This document shows positions 27,901 to 36,200 of a stretch of 64,000 nt of DNA, piece after piece (position 1 is the stretch's first letter; each line of letters begins with the position of its first letter). The translations under genes were made by a program, and so were the position numbers. The stretch lies in contig JALIHJ010000024.1 in the NCBI GenBank assembly GCA_022984795.1, positions 1 to 64,000 of the forward strand, written 5' to 3'. Origin of the DNA: Fabrea salina. Lineage: Eukaryota > Ciliophora > Heterotrichea > Heterotrichida > Fabreidae. The notes beneath the pieces are model-generated. The model worked only from the letters and a program-made list of their open reading frames with translations, was not told the DNA's origin and did no database searches.

Positions 27901-30621
27901 TTTTTGTACCCAAACTCGATTCAGCAAACTCAAGAAGATATTTACTACTTCAGTCCTCTTACACTCAAATTCACACGCAAAGCAACTGAGGAAGCTTTCA
28001 GGTCAAGGGTTTCCAAGACAGTTCTGAAGAAATATAGAGTTATGTTCATTTCAACTTCAGTAATAGCTATACTCACTACAGTCTCTTTTCACTTTTTCAC
28101 AACTATGATCTTTAGAAAGATCATTGGATTTTCTGTTATAAGCTTGTTCTGCTCTTCTATTTCACTCTACAGTTTCACTAGAAGCTTTGCATTAAATCCA
28201 ACTCCTACTATGCTTCTATTCCATTCAGTTACTCAATTTTACCTAGTACTGGGAATTGTTTTAGAAAACCCTGTTGTTAGCCAAGTTTCAATTGTCATGC
28301 CTATCTACTTCTTTGCTTTTGATCATGACTGGATCATTATGATTGTACTCAATTCTTCTAGGTTTTTGATTAGCTTTGTTTTTGATTTTATGTACTTCAA
28401 AAGTACCTATGATGGATCTGATAACTATGAGGAGTTCTTTTTCTTTGAAACTAAAGTTTTATGCTTGAATATCACTTGTGCTGCCATACTTTACCTGACT
28501 GAGAAGCAAAATCGTTTGGATTTTATCTTCAGAATAGAAACTGAAAGCAGTATGAAGAAGGTCAACCAAGTCCTTAAGCACATATTTCCCCCCTTTGTCC
28601 GCAAACGCGTCAAAGAGGGAGTTACTTACATTGCTGAAGACCAGGGCGACGTCACTGTCCTTTTCTGCAACATTTGTCACTTCGACGAGATTGTTCACTC
28701 CTATTCTCCCTCCGAACTCACCAAGCTCCTGAACTTGATCTTCACTAAGTTCGACGACCTGTGCACCAAAGTAGGCATGACCAAGGTAGAGACTGTAGGC
28801 TACACCTACATGGCCTGTGCAGGACTCATCGACAGCGAACGCGACCTAGACAAAAGACTGCAGGTGGTGTCCCAGGTGAGGAGGGCCTTGGAGATGGCAG
28901 TGGGGATGGTGAGTGAGTGCAGGGAAATCAGAGTGCTTGAAGGCAGACAACTGAAGGTGAAGATAGGCATCCACTCTGGACCAGTGGCCGCAGGAGTCGT
29001 GGGGAGCCACAAACCCCAGTTCTCTTTGGTAGGCGACACTGTGAACACTGCGAGTCGGATGGCAAGCACAGCCGAAAACACCATCCAGGTGTCGGGAGAG
29101 GCCTACGAGTTGCTGGACGACAGGTCTGGACTGCACTTCGAACAAAAAGAAATCTTCGCCAAAGGAAAAGGAAACATGGTTACTTATGATGCAATCTCCG
29201 AAAACATAAACACTAGAGACAAAACAGGGGTTCTTTTGGAAAGTTCCAGCCAAGGGCATCCAAATTCGTTTAATCTTTACGGCAGAGACAGATTGTGGAC
29301 ATTATTCAGCATGGCTTCTCTGAACGAAGAAAGAGATGAACTTTACTTGAACTCAATCTACAATAAGCAAGAAAGAATTGACCTAAAACTGTGCTCCTTC
29401 AAAGAAAATAAGAAACTACGAAAGTTCAAAGATGAGATTATTTCAAAAAAAGACTACTTTATAAAGCAGGCGATAACAATCTATTCAGCCTGCAGCATAG
29501 TAACTACTACTTATTTGTTGATAACTTATTTGTTATTTCAAGAAACAACTAGGTTACGTTGCATGTTGATTGAGATATTCCGTTTAATTCTTTCTGTGTT
29601 TATACTCTTTCTGAGAAGAAGGTTCTTTCTTAGGAACTGGTTTTCATGGACTCTGCAATTCATTTATCTAATATTTTTCATGCTTGATTCTTTGCAAATA
29701 CAAATTTCAGACACTTTTTCCACTGAGGTTTATGAGCTGAATATCTTCTATGATTTGATGCTAATTTCTTTGCTTAACATTTTGTTTTTCAAGTATGTTG
29801 TGATTATTACTTTCTTTGCAGTTCTCTTGCATTTAGCTCATATTTATTATGTGATTTGTTCAAATGAATTGATTATTGATTCTTTATTTTTAGCCATTTT
29901 CTTGGTCTTTATTTTCATAATAGTTTATTTCAATGAAAAGCTTATGAGAATATATGGTTTCAGGAATTATAACGCCATAAAAGACCAAGAAGTGACTGAA
30001 AACCTACTCAACAACATCCTTCCCAAACACGTACTTGAGAACCTCAAGGAAGAAAAAACCCAAACTGACACCTTCCACAACATGACTCTTCTCTACGCCG
30101 ACATCGTGGGCTTCACTCAGTGGTCCTCTGGCAAAGAGCCCATTGAGGTAGTTGAGATGCTTTCCCACCTCTTCAACCACTTCGACCAGCACTGCAAAGA
30201 CCTAGGCGTCTACAAAGTCCACACCATCGGCGACTGCTACGTAGTCATGGGCACCAACTCCACTGCTGTCAGGGACCCCCTCCAGGAAGCCCTGAACGTA
30301 GTTGAGTTTGCGCAGAGAATGATTTCAGTGATCCAGCAAGTTAACTGCGAAGAAGGCACCAACCTGGACATGAGGATTGGAGTGCACACAGGAGAAGTAA
30401 TTGGAGGAGTGACTGGAACCAGCATAGTGCGGTACGACATCTACGGGTCAGACGTGCTGATAGCCAACAAGGCAGAAAGCAACGGAGAACCAGGCAGAGT
30501 GTGTGTGAGCGAAAGCACCAAGCAGTTGTTGGAAGCCTGCAGTTCCTTCAACTTCCAGTTCCACAAAACCATTGAACTCCCTAAGATCAACCAAAAGGTT
30601 AACTACTTCTTACTAACTTAA
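24973..30621 (+). CDS. Receptor guanylyl cyclase with P4-ATPase-like domain, paralogue 2
   Basis: 1,882 residues with the same plan as paralogue 1. The pseudo-phosphorylation site is EKNSFLS (near 356), the TGD position reads HEE, and the GDGxND position reads GKGGIWS. Cyclase C1 starts near 1226 (FCNICHF, VETVGYTYM) and C2 near 1703 (YADIVGF, TIGDCYV), so metal ligands are again only in C2. Between them lies a private transmembrane region unlike that of paralogue 1. The ATPase-like 583-bp tract and both cyclase tracts are nearly identical in DNA to paralogue 1, while the rest of the gene is AT-richer and strongly diverged. It should make cGMP; the sensor input may differ from the other copies. 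Confidence 0.93.
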   Translation: MEQNKYYAKFTRKFDLENFRNSPPKLTNIAKEGRIVRNCLLHLFKQRPSILFLGVLLLLEVFFNSEFYLFLPVALALFSYPFVRIIEFRHYSSIKRSLDQKKVHFWNSREFVEKKRKELREWDLVLVHKDQSVPADLLLLAMDPSNASCFFDETPLRGKKFLKCKKSVKQLQKHFQVAALDNLHLLVSSLAGKVKVAEPRADPDYFEGEFKTSDSPVAQKLGLKHFAAQGSVLRISEWVLGLAVYVGAETKVCLNAKTSQGKSSATERRLKSWSWASIGVWAVLVTGSTLLSSFLYQSDLRTALVFMRVLSSLIPSSIYLVIDLSRFLIGRRISDEKIKVMRSQVLENLGDLEYLLVEKNSFLSPEEYRISSIHTKETLIKPEDFLESPLEERFLVALAVCNKFIYEGSPETYQTWDTKEEFFSRTAESLGASLEFQDRKEIKVYLPWSEFEFKVLGNQEFKFHEEKVRVILQDKLTNLILLFVRGPFENMIPCLADPESVQNSDSVCFAYKVVSPETLLEVENSLESAKWSLNKEQNTAKVYQALESDLEYLGSVKLEYKIEKDSGNTWKLLSNSGLKFWVFHEEKQSLSHEFAEQLNVPLQIYLSMTDCQGACDLEQVMAEATLERPPNKHHPNQSSEFLLDETIVNPTSRVSPANPESYGVEVSKDTLALVFQQKVCESQVSRFLFKANLVNFLRLTTTQLAILANYFRASNRNKPNTLSFGKGGIWSSLMHSSDVSVQVANPDILCFSDIQVSKFSDLKKLILECGPFASNKIKKFICLDIYKNCFIAICGILYQLNTGFEGENFLDRWSFIVTTHLLLAVLLIAEANYSSGDTGFSLNFGRIVFWFCLGLVQSLVTCYFGSLGIIDLENTYKPELTAVLLGLSIQTTVLVFSPKLTKQGLAAQFLCLGILMLAQNLDFFRELEGTTWCLGLSCLIANCLVAVTFRFVLPWRFNQKLTNFEKIVTYSARLRSFLYPNSIQQTQEDIYYFSPLTLKFTRKATEEAFRSRVSKTVLKKYRVMFISTSVIAILTTVSFHFFTTMIFRKIIGFSVISLFCSSISLYSFTRSFALNPTPTMLLFHSVTQFYLVLGIVLENPVVSQVSIVMPIYFFAFDHDWIIMIVLNSSRFLISFVFDFMYFKSTYDGSDNYEEFFFFETKVLCLNITCAAILYLTEKQNRLDFIFRIETESSMKKVNQVLKHIFPPFVRKRVKEGVTYIAEDQGDVTVLFCNICHFDEIVHSYSPSELTKLLNLIFTKFDDLCTKVGMTKVETVGYTYMACAGLIDSERDLDKRLQVVSQVRRALEMAVGMVSECREIRVLEGRQLKVKIGIHSGPVAAGVVGSHKPQFSLVGDTVNTASRMASTAENTIQVSGEAYELLDDRSGLHFEQKEIFAKGKGNMVTYDAISENINTRDKTGVLLESSSQGHPNSFNLYGRDRLWTLFSMASLNEERDELYLNSIYNKQERIDLKLCSFKENKKLRKFKDEIISKKDYFIKQAITIYSACSIVTTTYLLITYLLFQETTRLRCMLIEIFRLILSVFILFLRRRFFLRNWFSWTLQFIYLIFFMLDSLQIQISDTFSTEVYELNIFYDLMLISLLNILFFKYVVIITFFAVLLHLAHIYYVICSNELIIDSLFLAIFLVFIFIIVYFNEKLMRIYGFRNYNAIKDQEVTENLLNNILPKHVLENLKEEKTQTDTFHNMTLLYADIVGFTQWSSGKEPIEVVEMLSHLFNHFDQHCKDLGVYKVHTIGDCYVVMGTNSTAVRDPLQEALNVVEFAQRMISVIQQVNCEEGTNLDMRIGVHTGEVIGGVTGTSIVRYDIYGSDVLIANKAESNGEPGRVCVSESTKQLLEACSSFNFQFHKTIELPKINQKVNYFLLT

Positions 30622-30646
30622 ACGGTTCTTTCAAACGCTATAATAA

Positions 30647-31105
30647 ATGACTAGTGACCTAGACAAGAAACTTGAAGATCTTTTTGATAAAACCAAAATC
30701 GGTGAAAATGAATTTTACACAGTTCCATCTTCGCCTCTTTTGTGCAAAGGAACTAGCATTTCAGCCAAGATTCTAAGTGCTTTGCACTCAATACCTTATG
30801 GCAAAAGAACCGCATCCTACTTAAAACCCCTTCAAATCAAAAACAACGAAACCCTAGACAAGTCTTTAGCCTACACATTCATTACACCCCAAGTTAACTC
30901 AAAAAAGCCCAAACTCCAGGAAACAGGTTTCCAACAGACCCTTCTTTTAAGCGACTCCCCACTAGTCACAGCTTTAAAAAGGAAACTCTCGCCCAAAAGC
31001 ACACACCACCTTTACAGCTACAGTTTAAAGCGTCCTAAAGTCCACATTAAAACTGAAAACCAGGAAATCAAGGAGTCCTCAACTGTAAAAGTAAGATTTA
31101 ATTAA
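30647..31105 (+). CDS. Small basic protein, unknown
   Basis: 152 residues with no recognised domain. The N-terminal 25 residues are acidic and helical (LDKKLEDLFDKTKIGE), and the rest is Ser-, Pro- and Lys-rich and probably disordered. Possible nuclear signals are KRKLSPK and KRPKVHIKTE; the latter also contains a sumoylation-type IKTE. It lies 25 nt after cyclase 2. Its TAA directly abuts, without a gap, the complementary stop of the cyclophilin-like gene. The position between two recognisable genes supports its being real. Confidence 0.65.
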   Translation: MTSDLDKKLEDLFDKTKIGENEFYTVPSSPLLCKGTSISAKILSALHSIPYGKRTASYLKPLQIKNNETLDKSLAYTFITPQVNSKKPKLQETGFQQTLLLSDSPLVTALKRKLSPKSTHHLYSYSLKRPKVHIKTENQEIKESSTVKVRFN

Positions 31106-31594
31106 TTACATCTGGCCGCACTGCTCTGCTACAACTGGGTACACTGGTTTGCCTCCAGGCTGCAAAGCAAGACTTTCTAACTCTTCAAGGACTTTCAAAC
31201 TGCCCTTTTCCAAACGCCCCACTACAAAGCCTTCAGTGTCCATCCACCTGCAAGGCCCAAGAGTTACGTAGAAACTTGGAAGTTGTTCAGGAATCACTCC
31301 TAAGAGTCCTGCTTCTGAGTGCTTGCCAGCTTTGAGTTCACTCAGTTCCCAGCCTTGGACTTCTAACTCCTGAACTACTGAGAAAAAACTTCCCTGCACA
31401 ACTCTGTCCACTCTGCAGCCCTTGTAACCAAGAGGTTTTCCTTGAGGTCTGTACTCACCTGTAAAGAGTTGCCTGAACTTTTCACAGAACTGCTTAGGAC
31501 TTACTGCAGGAAACTGGTCAGCAAAGAGTTCAACTAGGAGTCTTTGCGAAGTGTTCAAACTAATGTCTAAGAAAACAACTGGGTTAGCTTGCAT
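31106..31594 (-). CDS. Cyclophilin-type PPIase-like protein, degenerate active site
   Basis: 162 residues with the cyclophilin backbone: NPVVFLDISLN, VELFADQFP, FTGEYRPQGKPLGYKGC, and late strands FYVTLGPCRWMD and FVVGRLEKGSLKVLEELE. The active-site Arg is probably kept (VDRVV, R64). The following FxMQGGD block is replaced (FFSVV...), and the usual TxWLDGKHVVFG reads CRWMDTEGFVVG, without the His. It may bind Pro peptides without being an efficient isomerase. The start is taken as the ATG at 31592-31594 because NPVVF follows at once; an upstream ATG would overlap the divergent NAP gene. Only 3 nt separate the two start codons. Confidence 0.8.
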   Translation of the reverse strand: MQANPVVFLDISLNTSQRLLVELFADQFPAVSPKQFCEKFRQLFTGEYRPQGKPLGYKGCRVDRVVQGSFFSVVQELEVQGWELSELKAGKHSEAGLLGVIPEQLPSFYVTLGPCRWMDTEGFVVGRLEKGSLKVLEELESLALQPGGKPVYPVVAEQCGQM

Positions 31595-31597
31595 AAT

Positions 31598-32179
31598 ATG
31601 TCTGCACAAGAAAGAGTCAACCGTTTGCTCAGCCAAAAGGCAACTGAAATTGCTGAAGTGGAAACCAAGTACTCTGAGTTGCTCAAAAATGAATTCATGA
31701 CCAGGAGTCTAGAAATCAAAAAACACCCTAACTTCTGGCTCAAAGTCCTTAAAAACCACCACACACTCCCCAGACTCTTCACTCAGCACGACTGGGACTT
31801 ACTGGAGTACCTAGAGGACTTGTCTGTAGACGAATTTGCAGGCAGGAACTCTTCAGTGACCTACAAACTCACACTTGAGTTCAAAAGCAACCCTTACTTC
31901 TCAAACCCCAACTTGTGGGTAGCAGTTAGTGACGAACCACCTCACACCTACACAGCTTCAGGGGTGCTTGTCCAGAAAGACTTCTGTGTGCAAGAGTTGG
32001 ACCAAGAAGACAAACAAAGCTTCTTCAGACTCTTCGAAGCCAGCGAAGACTCTGGTAGTTTCTGGAGCCAAGGAAGCTTTGTGTTTGAAGTGGTTTACGG
32101 AATCAAGCTTGACCTTTGGGAAGACCCCTACAAGTACTTAGAGCCTTCTCAAGAGGCCAACTCTGTTCTTTTTAGTTAG
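31598..32179 (+). CDS. NAP/SET-family histone chaperone
   Basis: 193 residues. Family signatures are visible: a helical N-terminus (residues 1-40), HPNFWLKVLKNHHTL, DWDLLEYLEDLSVDEF, the strand pair VTYKLTLEFKSNPYFSNPNL, and FFRLFEASEDSGSF. It resembles SET more than NAP1 in size but lacks the long acidic tail. NAP proteins bind histones and handle nucleosome assembly. The start is the ATG at 31598; the preceding in-frame TTG is inside the start region of the cyclophilin gene. It ends in TAG and is followed after 7 nt by the TMEM184-like gene. Confidence 0.82.
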   Translation: MSAQERVNRLLSQKATEIAEVETKYSELLKNEFMTRSLEIKKHPNFWLKVLKNHHTLPRLFTQHDWDLLEYLEDLSVDEFAGRNSSVTYKLTLEFKSNPYFSNPNLWVAVSDEPPHTYTASGVLVQKDFCVQELDQEDKQSFFRLFEASEDSGSFWSQGSFVFEVVYGIKLDLWEDPYKYLEPSQEANSVLFS

Positions 32180-32186
32180 TTTAATT

Positions 32187-33134
32187 ATGACTTGCTACAA
32201 AACTGACACTCTTGGAGTAGGAGGAAGCATCTGGGTGTCAGGCTTTGGTATGTTGGTGTCCACAGTCCTTTGTGCTAAGTTGGTCTTTGCGCACTACAAG
32301 AACTTTAACTACCCCTCTGCTCAAAAGCTTTTGTTTGTGGTCTTAGCTGCCCCTGTGCTGCTTGGGTGGCCTTCTTGGGCAGTCCTTGCTGCAGGAGAAG
32401 AAGCAGTTTTTCTAGAGTTGCTGGCTGACATGGCCAAGGCAGTTCTTTCGTACTTCTTCACCCTTTACGCTGTTTGTTTGCTGGGCAAAGAGCCTAATGG
32501 TGACTCCTACAAGTTCAACCCAACTAACTTAGAAACTTCACTGCTGGAACTTGGAAGTGTGAAGCACCTACTGAAGTGCTTTGGAGAAATCAAACTTGAC
32601 TCCAGCCAAGCTGTAGCTTCCTTCCTTAAAAGAGTTAAGATTTGCGTGATGCAGTACTTGGTTGTGCTGGTGCTGCTTTTCATTGGAGGAGTAGTTTACA
32701 TCATAGTTGACGGAAGTTCAAGCGTAGGCAACCTAGAAGAAAGTGGGTATGCTGGCATAACAGCAGTTAAGTTGCTCAGCACTTTAGTAGCCCTTTACCA
32801 CTTCTTTACTTTTTCAGGAGCCCTTAAGCAAGTTCCTCACCTGGACCAACTCAACATAGGTACCAAGTTCACAAGCATCAAACTGTGCTTCATGGCTACT
32901 CAGTTCCAGCCTTTGGTTCTGTGGGTCTTTGTTACTCTAGGACTCGTTGCAGACACTGAAGTTTGCAGTGTAAGTGAAACAACAGTCTTTGCTAGCAACT
33001 TATTGATGTGTTCAGAAATGCTTGCTCTGGCTTTTGCTCAAGTGTTTATTTACCCACCACTTGAGTACAAGCCAAACACTGAAAGCTCCCAACCAGCTAA
33101 AGACATCTTAAACATAGAAACCACTAAACTATAA
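32187..33134 (+). CDS. TMEM184/OST-alpha-like multi-pass membrane protein
   Basis: 315 residues with about seven hydrophobic spans (near 12-32, 46-66, 75-97, 150-172, 188-210, 232-252 and 262-285). The stretch PSAQKLLFVVLAAPVLLGWPSW, followed by LLADMAKAVLSYFFTLY and LGKE, resembles the P.QR...P..S......YE..V.Y.F...L.G pattern of the TMEM184/organic solute transporter alpha family (DUF300), and VKICVMQYLVV matches the later K.GVLQYV motif. The usual acidic YE is not exact, so assignment is moderate. It lies between the NAP gene and cyclase 3 on the same strand. Its substrate is unknown. Confidence 0.6.
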   Translation: MTCYKTDTLGVGGSIWVSGFGMLVSTVLCAKLVFAHYKNFNYPSAQKLLFVVLAAPVLLGWPSWAVLAAGEEAVFLELLADMAKAVLSYFFTLYAVCLLGKEPNGDSYKFNPTNLETSLLELGSVKHLLKCFGEIKLDSSQAVASFLKRVKICVMQYLVVLVLLFIGGVVYIIVDGSSSVGNLEESGYAGITAVKLLSTLVALYHFFTFSGALKQVPHLDQLNIGTKFTSIKLCFMATQFQPLVLWVFVTLGLVADTEVCSVSETTVFASNLLMCSEMLALAFAQVFIYPPLEYKPNTESSQPAKDILNIETTKL

Positions 33135-33272
33135 CCCTAATCCTAGTTGCTTTACAAATCACTAACTCTTTAATTCTTATTGCCTACTTAAGAATTCAGT
33201 TAAGTCCATTATGAAAACATTTACCTAGAATACTGTATGCAACTCTATTTGACCATTAAATCTTATTTATAA

Positions 33273-36200
33273 ATGCTCGCAGAAAGCTTAACAAGGTCCT
33301 TTGACCTTTCGAGTTTAGGAAAAAAAGTTTCTAGAAGAAAGTCTAGTCTTTACAGAGTAACTGTTCCACTCAAAGCTTTCAAGAACTTCACACTCACTCA
33401 CTTCAAACGCTACCCAAGCTTAGCAGCACTTTTTGCAGTGTTCATTTTAAATGCCTTTTACTTGGACTCTGGATTTGCACAAGTATTTGTAGCAGTTCCC
33501 TTATTCGTGGGGTTCTTTGCTCACTGGCTAGCTTCTCTCAACCAAAGCTTTCCGAAAAAACCTAAAAAGAGCTACCAAGTATGGAAAGGTGAAAGTTTTC
33601 AGGAAAAACCTGAATCCGAGTTAAATAAGTGGGACTTAGTGCTTCTGAGGAAAAAAGAAACCGTCCCAGCTGACATGCTTCTTCTGTCCAACTGTTCCAA
33701 GTGCACTTTAAGTTCTTTCGACGAGTCCCAGATTTTTGGGGCCAGAAACAGCAAAGCCAAAACCCCTTTGAAATTCCTCAACAACTTTTTTAAAAAGGAC
33801 GCATCTTTAATGCACAAAAAGGTTGCTAAACTGCAAGGACAAGTAAGAGTAGGCGAGCCTCAAGCAGCCTTTGATAAGTTCGAAGGTGACTACAAAGAAG
33901 AGTCCTGGCCAACTACTTACCCACTTAAGTTGAAGCACTTAGTGCTAAAAGGCAGTGTTAATGAACACGAAGACTGGGTCCTAGGACTGGTTGTTTACGA
34001 CTCCCAAGAATCCAAGGTCTCACTTAACTCAGAGTTGAGTCTGCCCAAAGAACCATTACTTGAAAAGCAAACTAAACCATTCATGCTAGTTACTGTGTTG
34101 GCTTGGTGTGGACTTGTGGCCATCTACACAGGTTTGTATTTCAAAGAAAACTCAAACGCAGAATTCATTACCAAGTTGCTGGAGTTTGCAACCAGTTTTA
34201 GTTGTTTGCTGCCCACTTCTTTCGTATTTGTTCTAAATGCGGTGAGACTCGGGTTTAGTCACAGCATCAACCGCAAAGAAGACACTGTGCAAGTCAATAA
34301 CTGCCAAGTCCTTGAAAACATTCAGCCTTCTAAGTACCTCCTGCTCGAAGACTCTGCACTTTTCAAGTCAAGGAACTTGATACCACGCAGTTTGGTTCTT
34401 GAAGACCTAGAAGTAGTTAACCTGGACCAAGTGCAGTCACCCTTACTCAGCATCAACTACAGAATACTAGAAGCTATGGTTTTGTGCAACCGCATAACTT
34501 TCAACTACTTCTACCAGTCTTACAAAGAAAAACTAGTAACTGACAAAGCAGTTCTGTCGGCTACTGGAAACTTAGGAGCTAGCTTCACTGTGCTTGAACG
34601 TAACTGCATTTTGTTAGAACTAGGTGGTTCTGAGTCTGAGTTCAAGGTTGTTGGTTATTACTACTCTCAAGAAGAAAGAGTGGTTTGCATGGTAGTTGAA
34701 AACAGAACTACTGAAGAGGTGACTCTTTACGTAAGAACTAAAAGTTTAGGTGCAGTCGAGTACAACCTTTCTTACAACCAAATGGCAGAACTCAAGTTAG
34801 TTAAAAACGAAGAACTCCAGCAAGTGTACTTCGGGTTCAAAACTCTCGAAAGAGAAGAAGCCCAGAAGTTCTCCTACCTCTACCAAACAGCCCTCAACAC
34901 GCCTGTGAACTCTAAAGGAAGACTTTCAACCCTCTTCAGAAACTACACCCACAACATTGAGTTCCTGGGTTTCCTCAGTCTAGACGACCACCACTCTTCT
35001 GAAACCAAAGAAACTCTTGAAAAGGCCGGCAAAAAAACCTGGTTGTTTTCAAGCGACTCGGAACAAAACACCAAACACCTTCCAGCAAAACTAAACGTTT
35101 CCAGCAAGTTCGGCAACTCAGTTGGGATTGACGGCACTGAAAGCAAAAAAGAACTCAAGAAACTCCTTGAAAGGGCTTTGGAGGGCGAAATCCTCCAGAC
35201 TGAACTTGACACTAGTGCTAGAAACGAGTTTGACATAGAAATACAAGAAAGTCCTCCCCTGGTCCAGGATGAAAGTTTGAGTGAAAAGACCTACGGAGTT
35301 TACCTCCAAAGCCAAGCCTTGAATGTTGCTCTTTCTAGCAAAACTTGTGCTGAGTTACTTGCTTCTTTGCTGCTGAATGCAGAGTTCGTCAAGTTCTCAC
35401 TAGTGAAACCCTCAACTCTCAAACTGGTTTGTTCTTTGTTGGAAAAGTCCAACCCAAGTGTAGAGAGCTTTGCGGTTGCTAAGTCTGAAGTCTGGTGTTT
35501 GTCTACTCAAACTACCCAGCCTCTAGTTAGAGTTGGTGACTTTTCGCTGAAAGGTGACGTGGTGGTGCAGAGTTTTTCTGACCTCAAAAACTTAGTTCTG
35601 GGCTACAGCTGCAGTTTGTACCTGAACCTTCGCAGAGCAGCTTACTTGGAAGTTTACAAAAACTCTGCACTGTTTGCAGTTGTGGCTTTTTACCAGAGTT
35701 ACTGCAACTACTCAGGGGAGTTGGTTATTCACCAATGGGACTTCTTTTTGTGCACTCACTTTTTGCTCACAGTTCCTTTAGTTCTTGAGTCAGTTTCCAA
35801 AAAGTCCAGTTCACTCGATAAACAAACTTACAAAGCAGTTTCCAAAGCTAAGCTTTGTTTGCACAGTGCACTTGGAGTGCTCCACGCATTCATACTGAGT
35901 GTGCTGACAGTGACCTTTTCTTACGACGTGCTTAACTCAGAAGGACTTGCAGAGGACTTAGAAACACTTAGAGGCTGTATGTTGCTGTCCTTAGTTTTAA
36001 CTCTAAGTTCAACTGCTGTGTTGCTTCTGCCCAAGATAAAACTAGGTCCAGTGGTGCTTTACTCAGTGTTTTTAGTCCTCCTTTTGGCGTTTGCAGGAGT
36101 GCAGAACTACCAAGTAGTTGCAGAACACCCACTAGTTGTGCTTTACTCCTTACTGAATGCTTTTGTGTGCTGTTTGGTAACTCTTGTTCTGAAACTGATC

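Noticed and set aside
31595-31636. Upstream ATG for the cyclophilin-like gene (start at 31636)
   Set aside because: It would overlap the NAP gene; the cyclophilin fold begins immediately after the ATG at 31592-31594.
33135-33272. Possible small gene or RNA in the 138-bp gap before cyclase 3
   Set aside because: AT-rich sequence with no open frame or recognisable RNA structure; most likely 3' flank and promoter.
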